Below, one piece after another: positions 45,524 to 55,199 of a stretch of DNA of 64,000 nucleotides. The notes under the pieces were generated by a model. The model was not told where the DNA came from, made no database searches, and saw only the letters and a program-made list of their open reading frames with translations. The stretch is from Mastigocoleus sp. MO_188.B34. Lineage in GTDB: Bacteria; Cyanobacteriota; Cyanobacteriia; Cyanobacteriales; Nostocaceae. Every line of letters begins with the position of its first letter. The stretch's first letter is position 1. The stretch lies in NCBI RefSeq assembly GCF_030065675.1, contig NZ_JASJDK010000001.1:1-64000 (forward strand), given 5' to 3'. A program made the translations under genes and the position numbers.

Positions 45524-46000
45524 CTATTTTTCTTGCTTACAATAGTTTCCAATCTCTATTTCCAGCTTATCTGATTGCTTACCATATTTTAATGCAGTAT
45601 TTAATGCTAGTTTAATATCTGTACGTGCCTTACGTATTTTCCCCCTACCAGATTTTGAAGCCTCTGCTACTTTTGAAGCACCTAATGCTTTACCAGCTTT
45701 ATCCACTTCTTGACTCATATTTTTAAAAATCTGAGCAAAACTATTTTTATATTCTTGGAGCTTGGGGTCTTCTAGATTAAGCTTTTCCAACTTTTCAGCG
45801 GCTTTATCTAAATCCTGAGCTAATTGTAAGCTAGTAACAACTTGGTATCCTTTATTGCTTTGCACTAAGGATGTTCCTTCTGCGATCGTTTTAATTAAGC
45901 GCTGACATTGTGCTTTTTTTGTCTCTTCACATCCGCCAACCAATAAAGCCAGACTTAAACTCAGGGGAGTGATAATTTTAAATAAAATCCGAATGGACAT
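45524..46000 (-). CDS. Putative lipoprotein, unknown function
   Basis: 158 residues with a lipoprotein signal peptide: ITPLSLSLALLVGGC, where the lipobox LVGGC puts the lipid-modified cysteine near residue 24. The mature part is helical and charged (LAQDLDKAAEKLEKLNLEDPKLQEYKNSFAQIFKNMSQEV), with two other cysteines (AQCQ, NYCKQ). No family recognised. It follows the porin gene upstream on the same strand, 163 bp away. Confidence 0.65.
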   Translation of the reverse strand: MSIRILFKIITPLSLSLALLVGGCEETKKAQCQRLIKTIAEGTSLVQSNKGYQVVTSLQLAQDLDKAAEKLEKLNLEDPKLQEYKNSFAQIFKNMSQEVDKAGKALGASKVAEASKSGRGKIRKARTDIKLALNTALKYGKQSDKLEIEIGNYCKQEK

Positions 46001-46304
46001 TAATTTTCTATATTAAATAATACTGAAATTATCATAACCAAGAGTCGAGTAATTTTACATACTCATGTTTATATCTTTCATCTCAATCCAGTGCCAAATA
46101 CTGAATTCATAAAATGTATATTTTAGAATAAATTCTTTATTATTATGGGCAGACAAAAGGAAGCTTGGGAGCAGGAAGAGGCTTGAGAGACAAATTAGGG
46201 AATAAGTATTTATTCCCCATATTATCCCCTACTCATTGCCACCTTATTAAATCAGTATTTTTACTGTCTATTATAAAAAAAAGTAATTTTACATGCTGGT
46301 AATT
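46001..46304. other. 304-bp intergenic region, nothing recognised
   Basis: Spacer between two minus-strand genes: 3' end of cbiO and promoter side of the lipoprotein gene. No hairpin or repeat stood out. Confidence 0.35.
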
Positions 46305-47057
46305 CTACCAGTCTAAAGGTAAACCTACAGCCTCCAAGCTTTCACCATCTTGTAAAAGCAATTTTATGTCTTTGTCCATAACAACTTTTCCTCTTGATAG
46401 GACTAAAGCTCGCTGTGTAATTTTGCCAAGCCAATGCAGATCGTGGGATGCAATTAACATTACTTCTACTGGTAAATTTATCAGCACCTCAGCCAAATTT
46501 CGTCGCCATTTAGGATCTAAACCGTTAGTTGGTTCGTCTAATATGAGAATTTTTGGTTCTAAAGCTAAAATAGTTGCTAGAGCAGCTAATCTCTTTTGTC
46601 CCCCAGAAAGTTCATGTACTGAACGATTAGCATAGGCTTCTAGATTAAAATCTGCTAATAACTTTCTGGCTTTATCCACAGCAATAGGCGCTGGTACCCC
46701 ATAATTCCGGGGTCCAAATGCCACATCCTCTAAAATTGTTGGCATAAATAATTGGTCATTAGCATCTTGAAAAGAAAAGCCAATATAACTACGTATTTCT
46801 GGTAAAGTTTTTGTTTCTACAGGAGTACCACGAATCCAGATTTTTCCAGAAGTTGGTTCTTTTAACCCAATAAGGTTTTCTAACAAAGTACTTTTACCAG
46901 AGCCAGTAGCACCCATTAACGCCACTTTTTCCCCTGCATGTAAGTTGAAAGAAATTTCCCTTAAGATAGGCTCTTGTTTGGAATAAGCATAAACTAATTT
47001 TTCTACTATCAGTTCTGGTTTTGAGGTGATTGATTTTGAGGTGGTTAATTGTGACAT
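46305..47057 (-). CDS. cbiO: Energy-coupling ATP-binding protein of the Co/Ni transporter (CbiO-like)
   Basis: 250 residues. ABC ATPase with Walker A GATGSGKST (~54-62), Q-loop FSFQDANDQLF, signature LSGGQKRL and Walker B ILILDEPTNGLD. Q-loop and signature match ECF-type CbiO/EcfA proteins, which drive CbiM/CbiQ uptake of Co2+ or Ni2+. It is the third gene of cbiM-cbiQ-cbiO but separated from cbiQ by 359 bp containing a terminator-like hairpin, so its expression may be tuned separately. Confidence 0.88.
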   Translation of the reverse strand: MSQLTTSKSITSKPELIVEKLVYAYSKQEPILREISFNLHAGEKVALMGATGSGKSTLLENLIGLKEPTSGKIWIRGTPVETKTLPEIRSYIGFSFQDANDQLFMPTILEDVAFGPRNYGVPAPIAVDKARKLLADFNLEAYANRSVHELSGGQKRLAALATILALEPKILILDEPTNGLDPKWRRNLAEVLINLPVEVMLIASHDLHWLGKITQRALVLSRGKVVMDKDIKLLLQDGESLEAVGLPLDW

Positions 47058-47416
47058 TTTGAGTTTTCTTTAGATCTAATGAGGTGAAGTTAATCAGGAC
47101 AAAACGCCCTCGAAAGGGCGCTCCTGTAATGCGAAGAAAAATAACAATGAAGATTAATAACTCGAGAGCAACAGTCTGAAGACCAGTTAATCCTGAAATT
47201 CGAAAATAGAAAAACAAGAAATTAGAAAATAAACCACTAATTGAGAAAAAATAACAGTTTTTGTGGTTGGAATATCTGTAAAAGTGATGTGTGATCGCCA
47301 AAACTGACAGACAATTTCTAATAAATTCTAAATTCTTGGGAAGAGCAAAGTAAGTCCTCAGAAGTAGTGACCCTAAATCCCAAGCTTTAATTGCTGTTCG
47401 AGTCTAGAGTTCGTAA
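47058..47416. other. 359-bp spacer between cbiQ and cbiO
   Basis: Contains the terminator at 47097-47120. No gene; a 135-codon open frame crossing into cbiO is in another frame and not recognisable. Confidence 0.45.
47097..47120 (-). terminator. UUCG-loop terminator between cbiQ and cbiO
   Basis: On the minus strand CGCCCT-TTCG-AGGGCG (47120-47105) is followed by TTTTGTCC. It is a compact 6-bp stem with a UUCG tetraloop and a short T-run, 48 bp before the cbiO start. Confidence 0.6.
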
Positions 47417-48076
47417 TCAATTGAGGAGATAGGAACCTACAGTTAAACTAATGGCAATTGTACTACTGACAAACAGAGTAAAACGTTCTTTTGTTCTTAG
47501 TCCAGAATTTACTGGAAGTTGACCGTTGTAACCACGAGCTACCATCGCAGCATGAACTCTTTCAGCACGGTCTAAGCTGCGAAGAAAAAAGGCTCCAACC
47601 ATCGCCGCACTCGTGTAACGAACCCAGCCAGCAGTACCTCCCAAACCACGTAATTTAGCACTACGCTGCATTCGGGTTACTTCCAACAACAATATTTCTA
47701 AGTACTGTCCAGCTAAAAGTAAACTTTCTTTGAAAGCTTTGGGAAATGGCAAATCTTTAAGGGCGATACCAAAGCTATGGGGAGGTAAAGTTAGCAAAAA
47801 ACTATTCATAGTCACCAGACAAACTAAAGAACGAACCAGTAAAAAACTTGCTCGTTCCCACCCTAAAGGTAAAGCCATTACAGATAGAAAGACTAATTCT
47901 AAACTTAACAATCCTGTCAATTTACGGATATTAGCCTGTAAGAAAATAGCCCATAAAATTGCTATTACTCCATAACACAAGAGCCAGTACCAAGTTCCTA
48001 ATTTTAGTAAAGCCGTTCCAATAACAATAATCAGTGACAAATTTAATTTTAATGATAGAGAAACTCGATCAAGCAT
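47417..48076 (-). CDS. cbiQ: Cobalt/nickel ECF transporter transmembrane protein CbiQ
   Basis: 219 residues with several transmembrane segments and the CbiQ/EcfT signature ARG: MVARGYNGQLP near the C-terminus, preceded by RMQRSAKLRGLGG. I chose ATG at 48076 (MLDRVSLSLKLNLS), which overlaps the end of cbiM by 8 bp (ATGCTTGA), a usual arrangement for translational coupling; an in-frame start 17 codons upstream is unlikely. Confidence 0.87.
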   Translation of the reverse strand: MLDRVSLSLKLNLSLIIVIGTALLKLGTWYWLLCYGVIAILWAIFLQANIRKLTGLLSLELVFLSVMALPLGWERASFLLVRSLVCLVTMNSFLLTLPPHSFGIALKDLPFPKAFKESLLLAGQYLEILLLEVTRMQRSAKLRGLGGTAGWVRYTSAAMVGAFFLRSLDRAERVHAAMVARGYNGQLPVNSGLRTKERFTLFVSSTIAISLTVGSYLLN

Positions 48077-48992
48077 TCTTTGGTTTAACAATTTTGGCAA
48101 TTCCAAAAGCAACAGCAAAACAAACAACCGACCCTAAAACTCCAGCAACACTTGTACCTACTCCCTCATTACCATTAAATGCATAGTCTGCAAGTGGTGT
48201 GGGTAAAGATACTCGAACGTTATCCGCCAAACCTATAAATCCATTGTCCTCAGCCACCTTTTCTAAACCATCTGGCCAAGCCGAAGCAAATAAGGATAAA
48301 ACTCCTGCAATCAATAGAATACTGACAATTGGAACTACCCAACCGCGAATTTGTTTCTCTTCTCCTGGTAATAGATCTGGTCTAGCTTGAGAAAGATAGG
48401 CTAATACTCCACCGGTGATTAATCCTTCTCCAACACCAATCAAAATATGAACGCCAGTCATTGCTGGTAAAACAATATTTAGCTTTCCAGTACCAGATAT
48501 GCTAAGTTCAATTGCTGCAAAAATTGCCGCCGCGACTACGCTTAATCCTGCCGCAATTCCACCTGCAAGGGGTAAACGACCTTTAGACCCACCTAACAAT
48601 CGTTGCAAAGTTTGAGTCAATATCCAACCTACCCAAACTCCAATTACAGCCATATTAAAAATATTGGCTCCTAAAGCTGTAATGCCGCCATCAGCAAATA
48701 ATACCGCCTGAATAATTAAAACAGTAGCAATACACAATGCACCAGCCCAAGGACTACCCAAAACAATTGCTGCTAATGCCCCACCTAGCAAATGACCGCT
48801 AGTGCCGCCAGCTACAGGAAAATTTATCATCTGCGCTGCAAAGATAAAGGCTGTAGTTAAACCTAATACAGGGGCACGACGAATACCAAAAGCCTCTTTG
48901 GAGCGTCCTAATGCCAAACCTAATGCTGCTACACTTGCCAAACTTGTAGCTGCTGCTACAGATGGAGAAACAAAACCATCTGGTATATGCAT
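48069..48992 (-). CDS. cbiM: Cobalt/nickel ECF transporter substrate component CbiM, with CbiN-like C-terminal domain
   Basis: 307 residues. The N-terminus MHIPDGF is the metal-binding start of CbiM/NikM (Met1 amine and His2 coordinate the ion). Several transmembrane segments follow, with INFPVAGGTSGHLLGGALAAIVLG as a family signature. The C-terminal part (SAWPDGLEKVAEDNGF, then a final membrane segment) is the PDGLE domain otherwise found in separate CbiN proteins, so this is a CbiM-CbiN fusion. Neither Co nor Ni preference can be decided here. A palindrome lies ~95 bp upstream. Confidence 0.9.
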   Translation of the reverse strand: MHIPDGFVSPSVAAATSLASVAALGLALGRSKEAFGIRRAPVLGLTTAFIFAAQMINFPVAGGTSGHLLGGALAAIVLGSPWAGALCIATVLIIQAVLFADGGITALGANIFNMAVIGVWVGWILTQTLQRLLGGSKGRLPLAGGIAAGLSVVAAAIFAAIELSISGTGKLNIVLPAMTGVHILIGVGEGLITGGVLAYLSQARPDLLPGEEKQIRGWVVPIVSILLIAGVLSLFASAWPDGLEKVAEDNGFIGLADNVRVSLPTPLADYAFNGNEGVGTSVAGVLGSVVCFAVAFGIAKIVKPKNA

Positions 48993-49342
48993 AATTTTTA
49001 GACTAATTAATGATAGAAACTAACAAAAACTACCGTAGTTAATACGCAATCTTCTATGTATTAAATATTGTTTGAGTTATTTTTTCAATGCCCCTATAGG
49101 GCATTTTATAAGTTTTTTCATCAATACTAATGCTTTATTGTATGTTACTAAATATACTTGTATTGCGTAATGTAAACTTTGTGTAACTTACTTTAATTTG
49201 TTGTCTAAAAATCCTTGTTAGGTGTAGTGAATTTCTGTAAATATCAAGTTCACTTTAGATATGAAATTTGTTAGTCTTAACTCTCTTGTTGTTTAATATT
49301 TTAGTTGTCAAATACATATAGCACTTATCAATCAACTTAACT
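48993..49342. other. 350-bp divergent spacer upstream of cbiM
   Basis: Between cbiM (minus) and the thioesterase gene (plus). It contains the palindrome at 49087-49105. No adenosylcobalamin riboswitch consensus is visible. Confidence 0.45.
49087..49105. promoter_or_regulatory. Perfect palindrome upstream of cbiM (candidate operator)
   Basis: AATGCCC-CTATA-GGGCATT forms a perfect 7-bp inverted repeat with a 5-bp spacer, 95 bp before the cbiM start and within a divergent promoter region. As neither gene ends here, an operator is more likely than a terminator, though T-rich flanks allow either. The regulator is unknown. Confidence 0.4.
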
Positions 49343-49840
49343 ATGTTGGAAGAAAAAACAGAGCAACCAAAATTACCTACTAGCGCCATAGATCGTATTT
49401 CACATCAAGCATTTGATGACTGGTTTGAATATCCCATTAGAGTACAACCTCACCACACAGATTACCTTGGTGTTGTTTGGCATGGTACTTACGTTGCTTG
49501 GCTAGAGGAAGCAAGGGTAGAGTGCTTGCGCTCGATAGGCGTTAATTATGAAGATTTAGTTGCTTTAGGCTGCGATCTACCGGTTGTTGAACTTTCTATC
49601 CGCTATCACCAGTCTCTAAAGCTAGGGACTGCAGCTGTGGTTAAAACTCGTATGGCTGAAGTAACTGGTGTAAGAATTAATTGGGATTATGCTATTACTT
49701 CTGCCGATATACAAGAACTATATTTAACTGCTCGGGTAACCTTGGTAGCTTTAGATCGCGAAAAGGGTAAAATTATGCGTCAGTTACCTGCAAGTGTGAA
49801 AGATGCCCTTGCAAGAATTTCAGGAACTACCAAAAAATAA
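49343..49840 (+). CDS. Acyl-CoA thioesterase, hotdog (4HBT/YbgC-like) family
   Basis: 165 residues with a single hotdog domain. The motif YPIRVQPHHTDYLGVVWHGTYVAWLEEARVE carries the catalytic Asp-type residue (HTDYLG) and the HGTY segment of the 4-hydroxybenzoyl-CoA thioesterase group; CDLPVVELSIRYHQSLKLG follows. It probably hydrolyses an acyl-CoA or acyl-ACP thioester. A dihydroxynaphthoyl-CoA thioesterase role (phylloquinone) is possible but not shown. Single gene, divergent from cbiM. Confidence 0.8.
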   Translation: MLEEKTEQPKLPTSAIDRISHQAFDDWFEYPIRVQPHHTDYLGVVWHGTYVAWLEEARVECLRSIGVNYEDLVALGCDLPVVELSIRYHQSLKLGTAAVVKTRMAEVTGVRINWDYAITSADIQELYLTARVTLVALDREKGKIMRQLPASVKDALARISGTTKK

Positions 49841-50336
49841 TTTATTTACGAAATTTCATGTGCTAAATATTTCATGTGTTAAATGTTTAACCTTTAACCT
49901 TTAACCTTTAACCTTTAACCTTTAACTCCTGAAAAATTTACTTTAAGGGATTTCCCTAAAACTATGTGATGTGGGCTGTGCCCACTTTACGAAAAATATT
50001 AGTTTGGATGTGTTTTTTGGTATTCAAACACAATCTTGTATTCTTTCATAATTATCTAAGCACAAAATGCAAGTTATGGAAAATTGATTATTTATTAACT
50101 ACAATCTCAAATAAATGTATTTAACTATATCTTGGAATTTTATTAGTCTCATTTTTTAATTTAATTTTGATATTGTTATTTCGCTACCTAAGTTAAATTA
50201 ATTAACAATTTTAAATTCAAAACATTGAATTAAGGGCACTGAATTAAGAATAATAAATATTAAATAGGGAACTTTAATCTCATTTTATACTAAGTATATA
50301 GATAATTTTGCGTTACTACTTGTACGGTGGAGTAAT
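49841..50336. other. 496-bp convergent spacer with a heptamer repeat
   Basis: Holds the TTTAACC array at 49885-49926; otherwise AT-rich with no feature. Confidence 0.5.
49885..49926. repeat. Heptameric short tandem repeat (TTTAACC)
   Basis: Six consecutive copies of TTTAACC with no changes. Confidence 0.9.
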
Positions 50337-50570
50337 TCAATTTTTAGCATCTATTAAGTCTTTAATTACGTCGTTACCTTCAACCACTGCGGATAACTTT
50401 TGCAAGGATTCAAATACGTAACCCACGACATCAAAAGGACTAATATCAAATCCAAACTTTAATAAAACAATAATTGCAGCAACAGTAAATGCTAGTTTTA
50501 CTGTAGTCTTAACTACTTTAACTAATATTGTAAAGACAATCCAAGCGACTACAAAAGTCAGAATAATCAT
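50337..50570 (-). CDS. Small membrane protein, unknown function
   Basis: 77 residues from the ATG at 50570 (MIILTFVVAWIVFTILVKVV), chosen because AGGAA stands 11 nt upstream and the extra 19 codons to ATG 50627 look unlike coding sequence. Two hydrophobic segments (1-18 and ~25-42: VKLAFTVAAIIVLLKFGFDI) are followed by an amphipathic tail (VVGYVFESLQKLSAVVEGNDV). I do not recognise the family; a helical-hairpin membrane protein is all that can be said. Confidence 0.6.
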   Translation of the reverse strand: MIILTFVVAWIVFTILVKVVKTTVKLAFTVAAIIVLLKFGFDISPFDVVGYVFESLQKLSAVVEGNDVIKDLIDAKN

Positions 50571-51221
50571 AGAGTTATATTCCTGTATAATAGCCCCGAT
50601 AATCGCCCTGCTTACTAAGCTATACATTGTCGCTCTTAGGCTAGGAGATATTAATCTAAGATAATGTGGCTGGAATACAGCTCGCCATCACTAGAATTAG
50701 GAGTTTAAATTCAAGTACTAATATATACGATAAAATAGCAATTTTTGGGATATTTTATGTGCAATGAATAATATTTCAGAGAAATAAGAAATATGATGTA
50801 AAAAACACCTATATTATGTCAAATGATTTTCAACGCATAGATATACTTTGCAATAAACGATTAGTGCCTAAGTAAGTAGGCGATAAAATAAGCTATGTAA
50901 AAAATATTAAACACCCTTACCCTTATTTTGCTTGTAGTACCGTTATGTCCCAAGAAATATGCTAGAGCTGCGGTACCTACTAATCCGCTAATAGCACTAA
51001 AACATTATTAAAAACAATTTATGATTATTTCTTACTAGCCTACTTATTATTATTTTGGGTTATTTGGTGTGTAATTTATTTTATGCTTTCGGCTTAGCCT
51101 AGTTGCCCCATAAATTAGGAATAGCAACTGAAATGTTTAACAGAAAACAAGTAATTTCCTCACTTTAAAGCGTAAAGCCATATTACTTCTAAAGTACCTT
51201 GTCTGTCTTGTGTGTTCTGAT

Positions 51222-51320
51222 ACCAACTTTATAATTTTTGTAAAGACGTAAAACTATGACCTTGCGATCAACCTCAACGCCTTACGTCTCTACATAAAAA
51301 ATTGATGTTTTGATATTATG
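51222..51320. repeat. MITE-like element with GTAAAGACGTAA core
   Basis: GTAAAGACGTAA (51240-51251) is inverted as TTACGTCTCTAC (51282-51293; 10 to 11 of 12 match), flanked by loosely inverted AT-rich ends. The GTAGAGACG core resembles the central dyad of the family B elements, so they may be related. Confidence 0.5.
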
Positions 51321-51356
51321 TATGTTTGGTTGACATAACCGGCAGTAAACTGCCAC

Positions 51357-51395
51357 GCACTACATTACTCCCTTATAAGGAGTCGTATGTAGTGC
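51357..51395. repeat. Two-level palindrome (hairpin) downstream of dxr
   Basis: GCACTACAT (51357-51365) pairs with ATGTAGTGC (51387-51395), and ACTCC (51367-51371) with GGAGT (51379-51383) inside. A smaller palindrome GGCAGT-AA-ACTGCC lies just before it (51341-51354). It could terminate dxr transcripts or be a repeat element. Confidence 0.6.
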
Positions 51396-51469
51396 TACAC
51401 CATAAACCAAATAACAAGTTGGATATTAAATTTCCTCAAAATTCTCAACAATTATCAGCAATCGAGAAT

Positions 51470-52666
51470 TCACCGTAAAGAAATTACATCAGTGGAAGAT
51501 TGTAACTCTTGGGTAGCCTGTAAAACTTCTTCCCTTGCCCATCGATCTGCAGCCAAAATATCATCTAAGGTTGGATTTAAATGATTGTGATCGCGGTGAC
51601 GATCACAAACTAATTCAATACTGCGGGGAATGTCTAGAAACTTAATTTTTTCGTCGAGGAATAGGGCTACTGCTTGTTCATTGGCAGCATTTAATACTGC
51701 GGGCATTGAACCACCTGCTTGACCTGCAGCATAAGCTAAATTCATGCAGGGATACTTTTGATGGTCGGGCTCACGGAAAGTTAAATTTCCAGCTTTTACT
51801 AAATCTAACCTTTCCCATTCAGTATAAATACGTTCGGGGAAAGATAAAGCATATAGTAGAGGTAAGCGCATGTCTGGCCAACCTAATTGGGCCAAAACAG
51901 AGGTATCTTGTAATTCAATGAGGGAATGGATAATACTTTGAGGATGAATAACAATTTGAATGTCAGAATAATCCAACCCAAATAAAAAGTGTGCCTCAAT
52001 TACTTCTAAACCCTTATTCATCAAAGTGGCAGAGTCCACAGTAATTTTTCGCCCCATCGACCAATTGGGATGCTTAAGGGCATCTGCAACTGTAACCTGT
52101 GCTAATTTTTCAGTTGCCCAGTCGCGAAAAGCACCACCAGAAGCAGTTAACAAAATTTTCCGCAAACCACCTTTCGGTACACCTTGCAAACATTGAAAAA
52201 TTGCTGAATGTTCTGAGTCAGCAGGTAATAATTTAACACCATGTTTCGCAACTAAAGGTAGAACAACTGGACCTCCAGCGATTAAAGTTTCTTTGTTCGC
52301 CAAAGCTATATTTTTACCAGCTTCAATTGCAGCAATTGTCGGTAGTAAACCTGCGCAACCAACAATTCCCGTAACTACAGTTTCCGCATCACCATGACGG
52401 GCAACTTCTATTACTCCTTCATTTCCCGCAAGTAAAATAGGTTTCGGATCGACATCTTTAATAGCTTCCTTTAGCTCGGGTAACTTTTCTTCAGCAAAAA
52501 TTGCTGCAATACTAGGCTTAAACTGTCTAATTTGAGCAGCCAATATTTCCACATTTCGTCCGGCTGCTATTCCCACAATCCGGAACTTTTCTGGATTTTG
52601 AGCTACAATTTCTAATGTCTGGGTACCAATAGAACCTGTTGAACCAAGAAGAGTAATAGCTTTCAC
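51470..52666 (-). CDS. dxr: 1-deoxy-D-xylulose 5-phosphate reductoisomerase
   Basis: 398 residues; second enzyme of the MEP pathway, converting DXP to MEP with NADPH, supplying isoprenoids for carotenoids, quinones and the phytyl tail of chlorophyll. NADPH motif [12 protein letters not shown] (8-19), metal-binding D150 and E152 in [12 protein letters not shown], and [22 protein letters not shown] and [22 protein letters not shown] are all present. Full length. Confidence 0.96.
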   Translation of the reverse strand: MKAITLLGSTGSIGTQTLEIVAQNPEKFRIVGIAAGRNVEILAAQIRQFKPSIAAIFAEEKLPELKEAIKDVDPKPILLAGNEGVIEVARHGDAETVVTGIVGCAGLLPTIAAIEAGKNIALANKETLIAGGPVVLPLVAKHGVKLLPADSEHSAIFQCLQGVPKGGLRKILLTASGGAFRDWATEKLAQVTVADALKHPNWSMGRKITVDSATLMNKGLEVIEAHFLFGLDYSDIQIVIHPQSIIHSLIELQDTSVLAQLGWPDMRLPLLYALSFPERIYTEWERLDLVKAGNLTFREPDHQKYPCMNLAYAAGQAGGSMPAVLNAANEQAVALFLDEKIKFLDIPRSIELVCDRHRDHNHLNPTLDDILAADRWAREEVLQATQELQSSTDVISLR

Positions 52667-53899
52667 AATTGCTTATCAGATGAAAAGACAACTCCACTAT
52701 AGATTGCTTGGGACACTCAAGGAAGAATCAGGTGATTGAGGACTAAAATTTGGGGATCGGGGACTTAGAATATTACTGGCAATGTTCGCTATATATAAAA
52801 ATTAAAGAACAGTTACCTTCCAAACCAATTACAAACTGCATCATATTAGCTATTTCAATACTTTACAGTTCTTCTGCTCGAATGTTAGCACTGTTACCAA
52901 ATTTATTAGCTTTCCTAGAATTTACAAATACCTAGGGTGAAAGATGGATCCCATTAAACCCGAATAAAAAATCTTTAAGATTAATGTTTTTTAGCGAAAT
53001 ATTGTCTAGGAAAAACTGCTTTAATTTATTATTTATTTTTTATTACTTATTTTTACTATTGCCAGTCTCTATTATATTGATCACACATAGTAATTAGTTA
53101 AAAATAACATACAAAATTTATACTAACTTGATGTTAGATGAATACTTAATTAAATGTTAGATTAAATACATTATATTATGGATTCGATTATATAAGAATG
53201 ACATTATTTGTTATAATGATTATGTGAGAAGCCAGGGTTGTCAGCCAAGATAAACTTCAGTATTTATACTGTCAACATAAATGTATAGAGTGTAATATCA
53301 ATGATGTAGGGTTATAAAGAACTAACCTTGGAAATATAAACGAATATTTAATATTTTCTTAAAAATTGTTCTTGTCACGTTCAAATATTGAATTTTTTGA
53401 ACTATTCATCAATCATAAAACGAGTACTAATAGTGCATTATTTAGTAATAATTAATTTTGTATTTATGAAGTAAAAATAACAGTATTTCGAGAGTATTAA
53501 TACTAAGAAGAATAAAGCTAATAGTTAACTTTTGCTTAGTTTAAATTAAGAAAAATCAAATTATTTTTAGGTATAAATTTAACTTTATCCTTCACGGTAA
53601 TATTCTGAGGTAATACTAAAATATACATTGTCAATGATGAAAGTAATATTTCCATTCAAGAATATTTAATATCCTATTAAAAAATATTAGTTATCTGTTG
53701 CTTTAATTTCACTTCTTGTGATGTTTAGACATAAACAAAGCCCGTAAAACCAACTAACCTCCTTTTGTGCTCTCTGTTGATGAAGTCTGTTAATTTCAGG
53801 ATTATCAGAAAATCAATGGGTATTTATCTATATGGATCTGTAATTATCACTAACCACCAGTCAAACTTCTGACGTTTACACCCTTGAAGGAGTTATGAA
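52667..53899. other. 1.23-kb gene-free region
   Basis: A divergent spacer between dxr and the deacetylase gene. An open frame of 61 codons at 52750-52935 has no recognisable content or ribosome-binding site. No repeat array or strong hairpin was found; the sequence is very AT-rich, with long runs of A and T. It may contain regulatory or small-RNA elements I cannot see. Confidence 0.4.
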
Positions 53900-54814
53900 G
53901 TGGAGAAGAATAAGTTCTTTGCTTGGCCCCAAAGTATACTAATTGGGCTGGCAGCATTAGGTGGTACTCTTAGTTTAAGTTGGATTATGCCAATTAAACC
54001 AAATCTGTTTGAACTGGGGAGTACTAATGCCGTAGACGCAAGCCCAGAAATACTATTAGCTAAGCCACAAACTCAGAAACAAATTGAATATTTCAAGTTA
54101 GCAATGCTAGCAACTTGGCAAAAAGAAGCACGAGGAAAAGGTTTATATCACACCGTACCAAAAAGTTTTTTTGGCAAAACTATTAATTCAGTAAAACTTT
54201 CTAACGAAAATAAAGTAATTGCTCTAACTTTTGATGATGGACCTTGGCCGGGATATACTGCACAAATATTGGATATTCTCAAAAAAAATCAGGTTAAGGG
54301 TACATTTTTTGTCGTTGGGCAAATGTTGCAAAACTACCCTGATTTGGGTAAGAGAATTGTAGACGAAGGTCATACAATCGCAAACCACACATGGAACCAC
54401 TGGTATCACTATTTCAATAAACAAGCTGCTGCATTTGAAATAGATCGCACTAGTAATTTGATTTATGAAACCACTGGTGTAAAAACAACCTTATTTCGAC
54501 CACCAGGAGGTAAATTACATAATGGTTTAGCTGCCTATGCTCGAAGTAAAAACTATACCGTAGTTATGTGGTCGGCTGATTCAATAGATTATACACGTCC
54601 ATCACCATCAACTCTAGTAAATCGAGTGATGGGACAATCTGCGCCTGGTGGGATAGTGTTAATGCACGATGGAGGTGGAAATCGCTCTAATACTGTAGCG
54701 GCTTTACCAATGATGATACAAAAATATCAGGAGCAAGGCTACCGTTTTGTGACTATTCCAGAATTGTTGGAACTCAAGGAAAAACATCAAAAAGTAGTAT
54801 CCGTAAAAAAATAA
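53900..54814 (+). CDS. Polysaccharide deacetylase (NodB family, carbohydrate esterase 4)
   Basis: 304 residues. The N-terminal hydrophobic segment (WPQSILIGLAALGGTLSLSWIM) is a signal peptide or membrane anchor. The NodB domain has all metal and catalytic residues: TFDDGPWPG (D112, D113), HTIANHTWNH with H163 and H167, RPPGGKLHN and the C-terminal VLMHDGGGNRSNT. It would remove acetyl groups from peptidoglycan or an exopolysaccharide in the periplasm. The start is GTG at 53900; AAGGAG lies 8-9 nt upstream, while the nearby ATG at 53895 is out of frame. Confidence 0.9.
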   Translation: MEKNKFFAWPQSILIGLAALGGTLSLSWIMPIKPNLFELGSTNAVDASPEILLAKPQTQKQIEYFKLAMLATWQKEARGKGLYHTVPKSFFGKTINSVKLSNENKVIALTFDDGPWPGYTAQILDILKKNQVKGTFFVVGQMLQNYPDLGKRIVDEGHTIANHTWNHWYHYFNKQAAAFEIDRTSNLIYETTGVKTTLFRPPGGKLHNGLAAYARSKNYTVVMWSADSIDYTRPSPSTLVNRVMGQSAPGGIVLMHDGGGNRSNTVAALPMMIQKYQEQGYRFVTIPELLELKEKHQKVVSVKK

Positions 54815-55199
54815 AGATTACTTTGATTGATTAATATTTTGTGATTTTGTTTTGTGATTTTTAATTACAAGAAAGCGAAATTTAATATAAACAATTTATT
54901 CCCTATTGGTACATCAAACCACTGATTTTGATTGATTCTTCCCAATCCAAAATACTTAGGAATGAGAATTTAATAACCTGTAATTCTAAAATTTGGAATG
55001 GTGCGTTACGCGATGCTAACAGCACCCTAATTTCGTACTTTATTTAATCCACATTCTTTACAACATTTTTGGAAAAATGGAACAAGCAATAATACTTTGA
55101 TTGAATCATCATTGTAACTTTTTCTTCAAGGATAGATCCCCAAATTAAAACTTCCTAGAGACGTAGTAATTCTACGTCTCTCTTAGTTTTTTAGTGATT
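54815..55199. other. 385-bp convergent spacer
   Basis: Between the ends of the deacetylase and glutamate synthase genes. Contains the terminator hairpin at 55157-55181; otherwise featureless. Confidence 0.5.
55157..55181 (-). terminator. Terminator hairpin at the end of the glutamate synthase gene
   Basis: AGAGACGTAG (55157-55166) and CTACGTCTCT (55172-55181) form a perfect 10-bp stem with a 5-nt loop. It lies 19 bp past the stop codon. T-rich sequence on either side (CTTAGTTTTTTAG on plus; AGGAAGTTTTAATT on minus) makes a bidirectional role possible. Confidence 0.7.

Larger units (their letters stand above)
50628..51469. other. 842-bp gene-free region with hairpin elements
   Basis: Contains the inverted-repeat element at 51222-51320 and the large hairpin at 51357-51395. 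A short minus-strand open frame around 50890-51020 reads like a membrane peptide (LVGTAALAYFLGHNG) but lacks a start codon. No gene called. Confidence 0.45.

Noticed and set aside
48993-49342. Cobalamin riboswitch ahead of cbiM
   Set aside because: I looked for the conserved B12-box and flanking elements and did not find them; only a short palindrome is present.
50890-51020. Minus-strand peptide LVGTAALAYFLGHNG in the 842-bp spacer
   Set aside because: It looks like a membrane segment but the frame has no start codon after the preceding stop and is under 45 codons; at most a remnant.
52750-52935. 61-codon plus-strand frame in the spacer before the deacetylase gene
   Set aside because: No ribosome-binding site, no homology pattern, and composition like the surrounding non-coding DNA.
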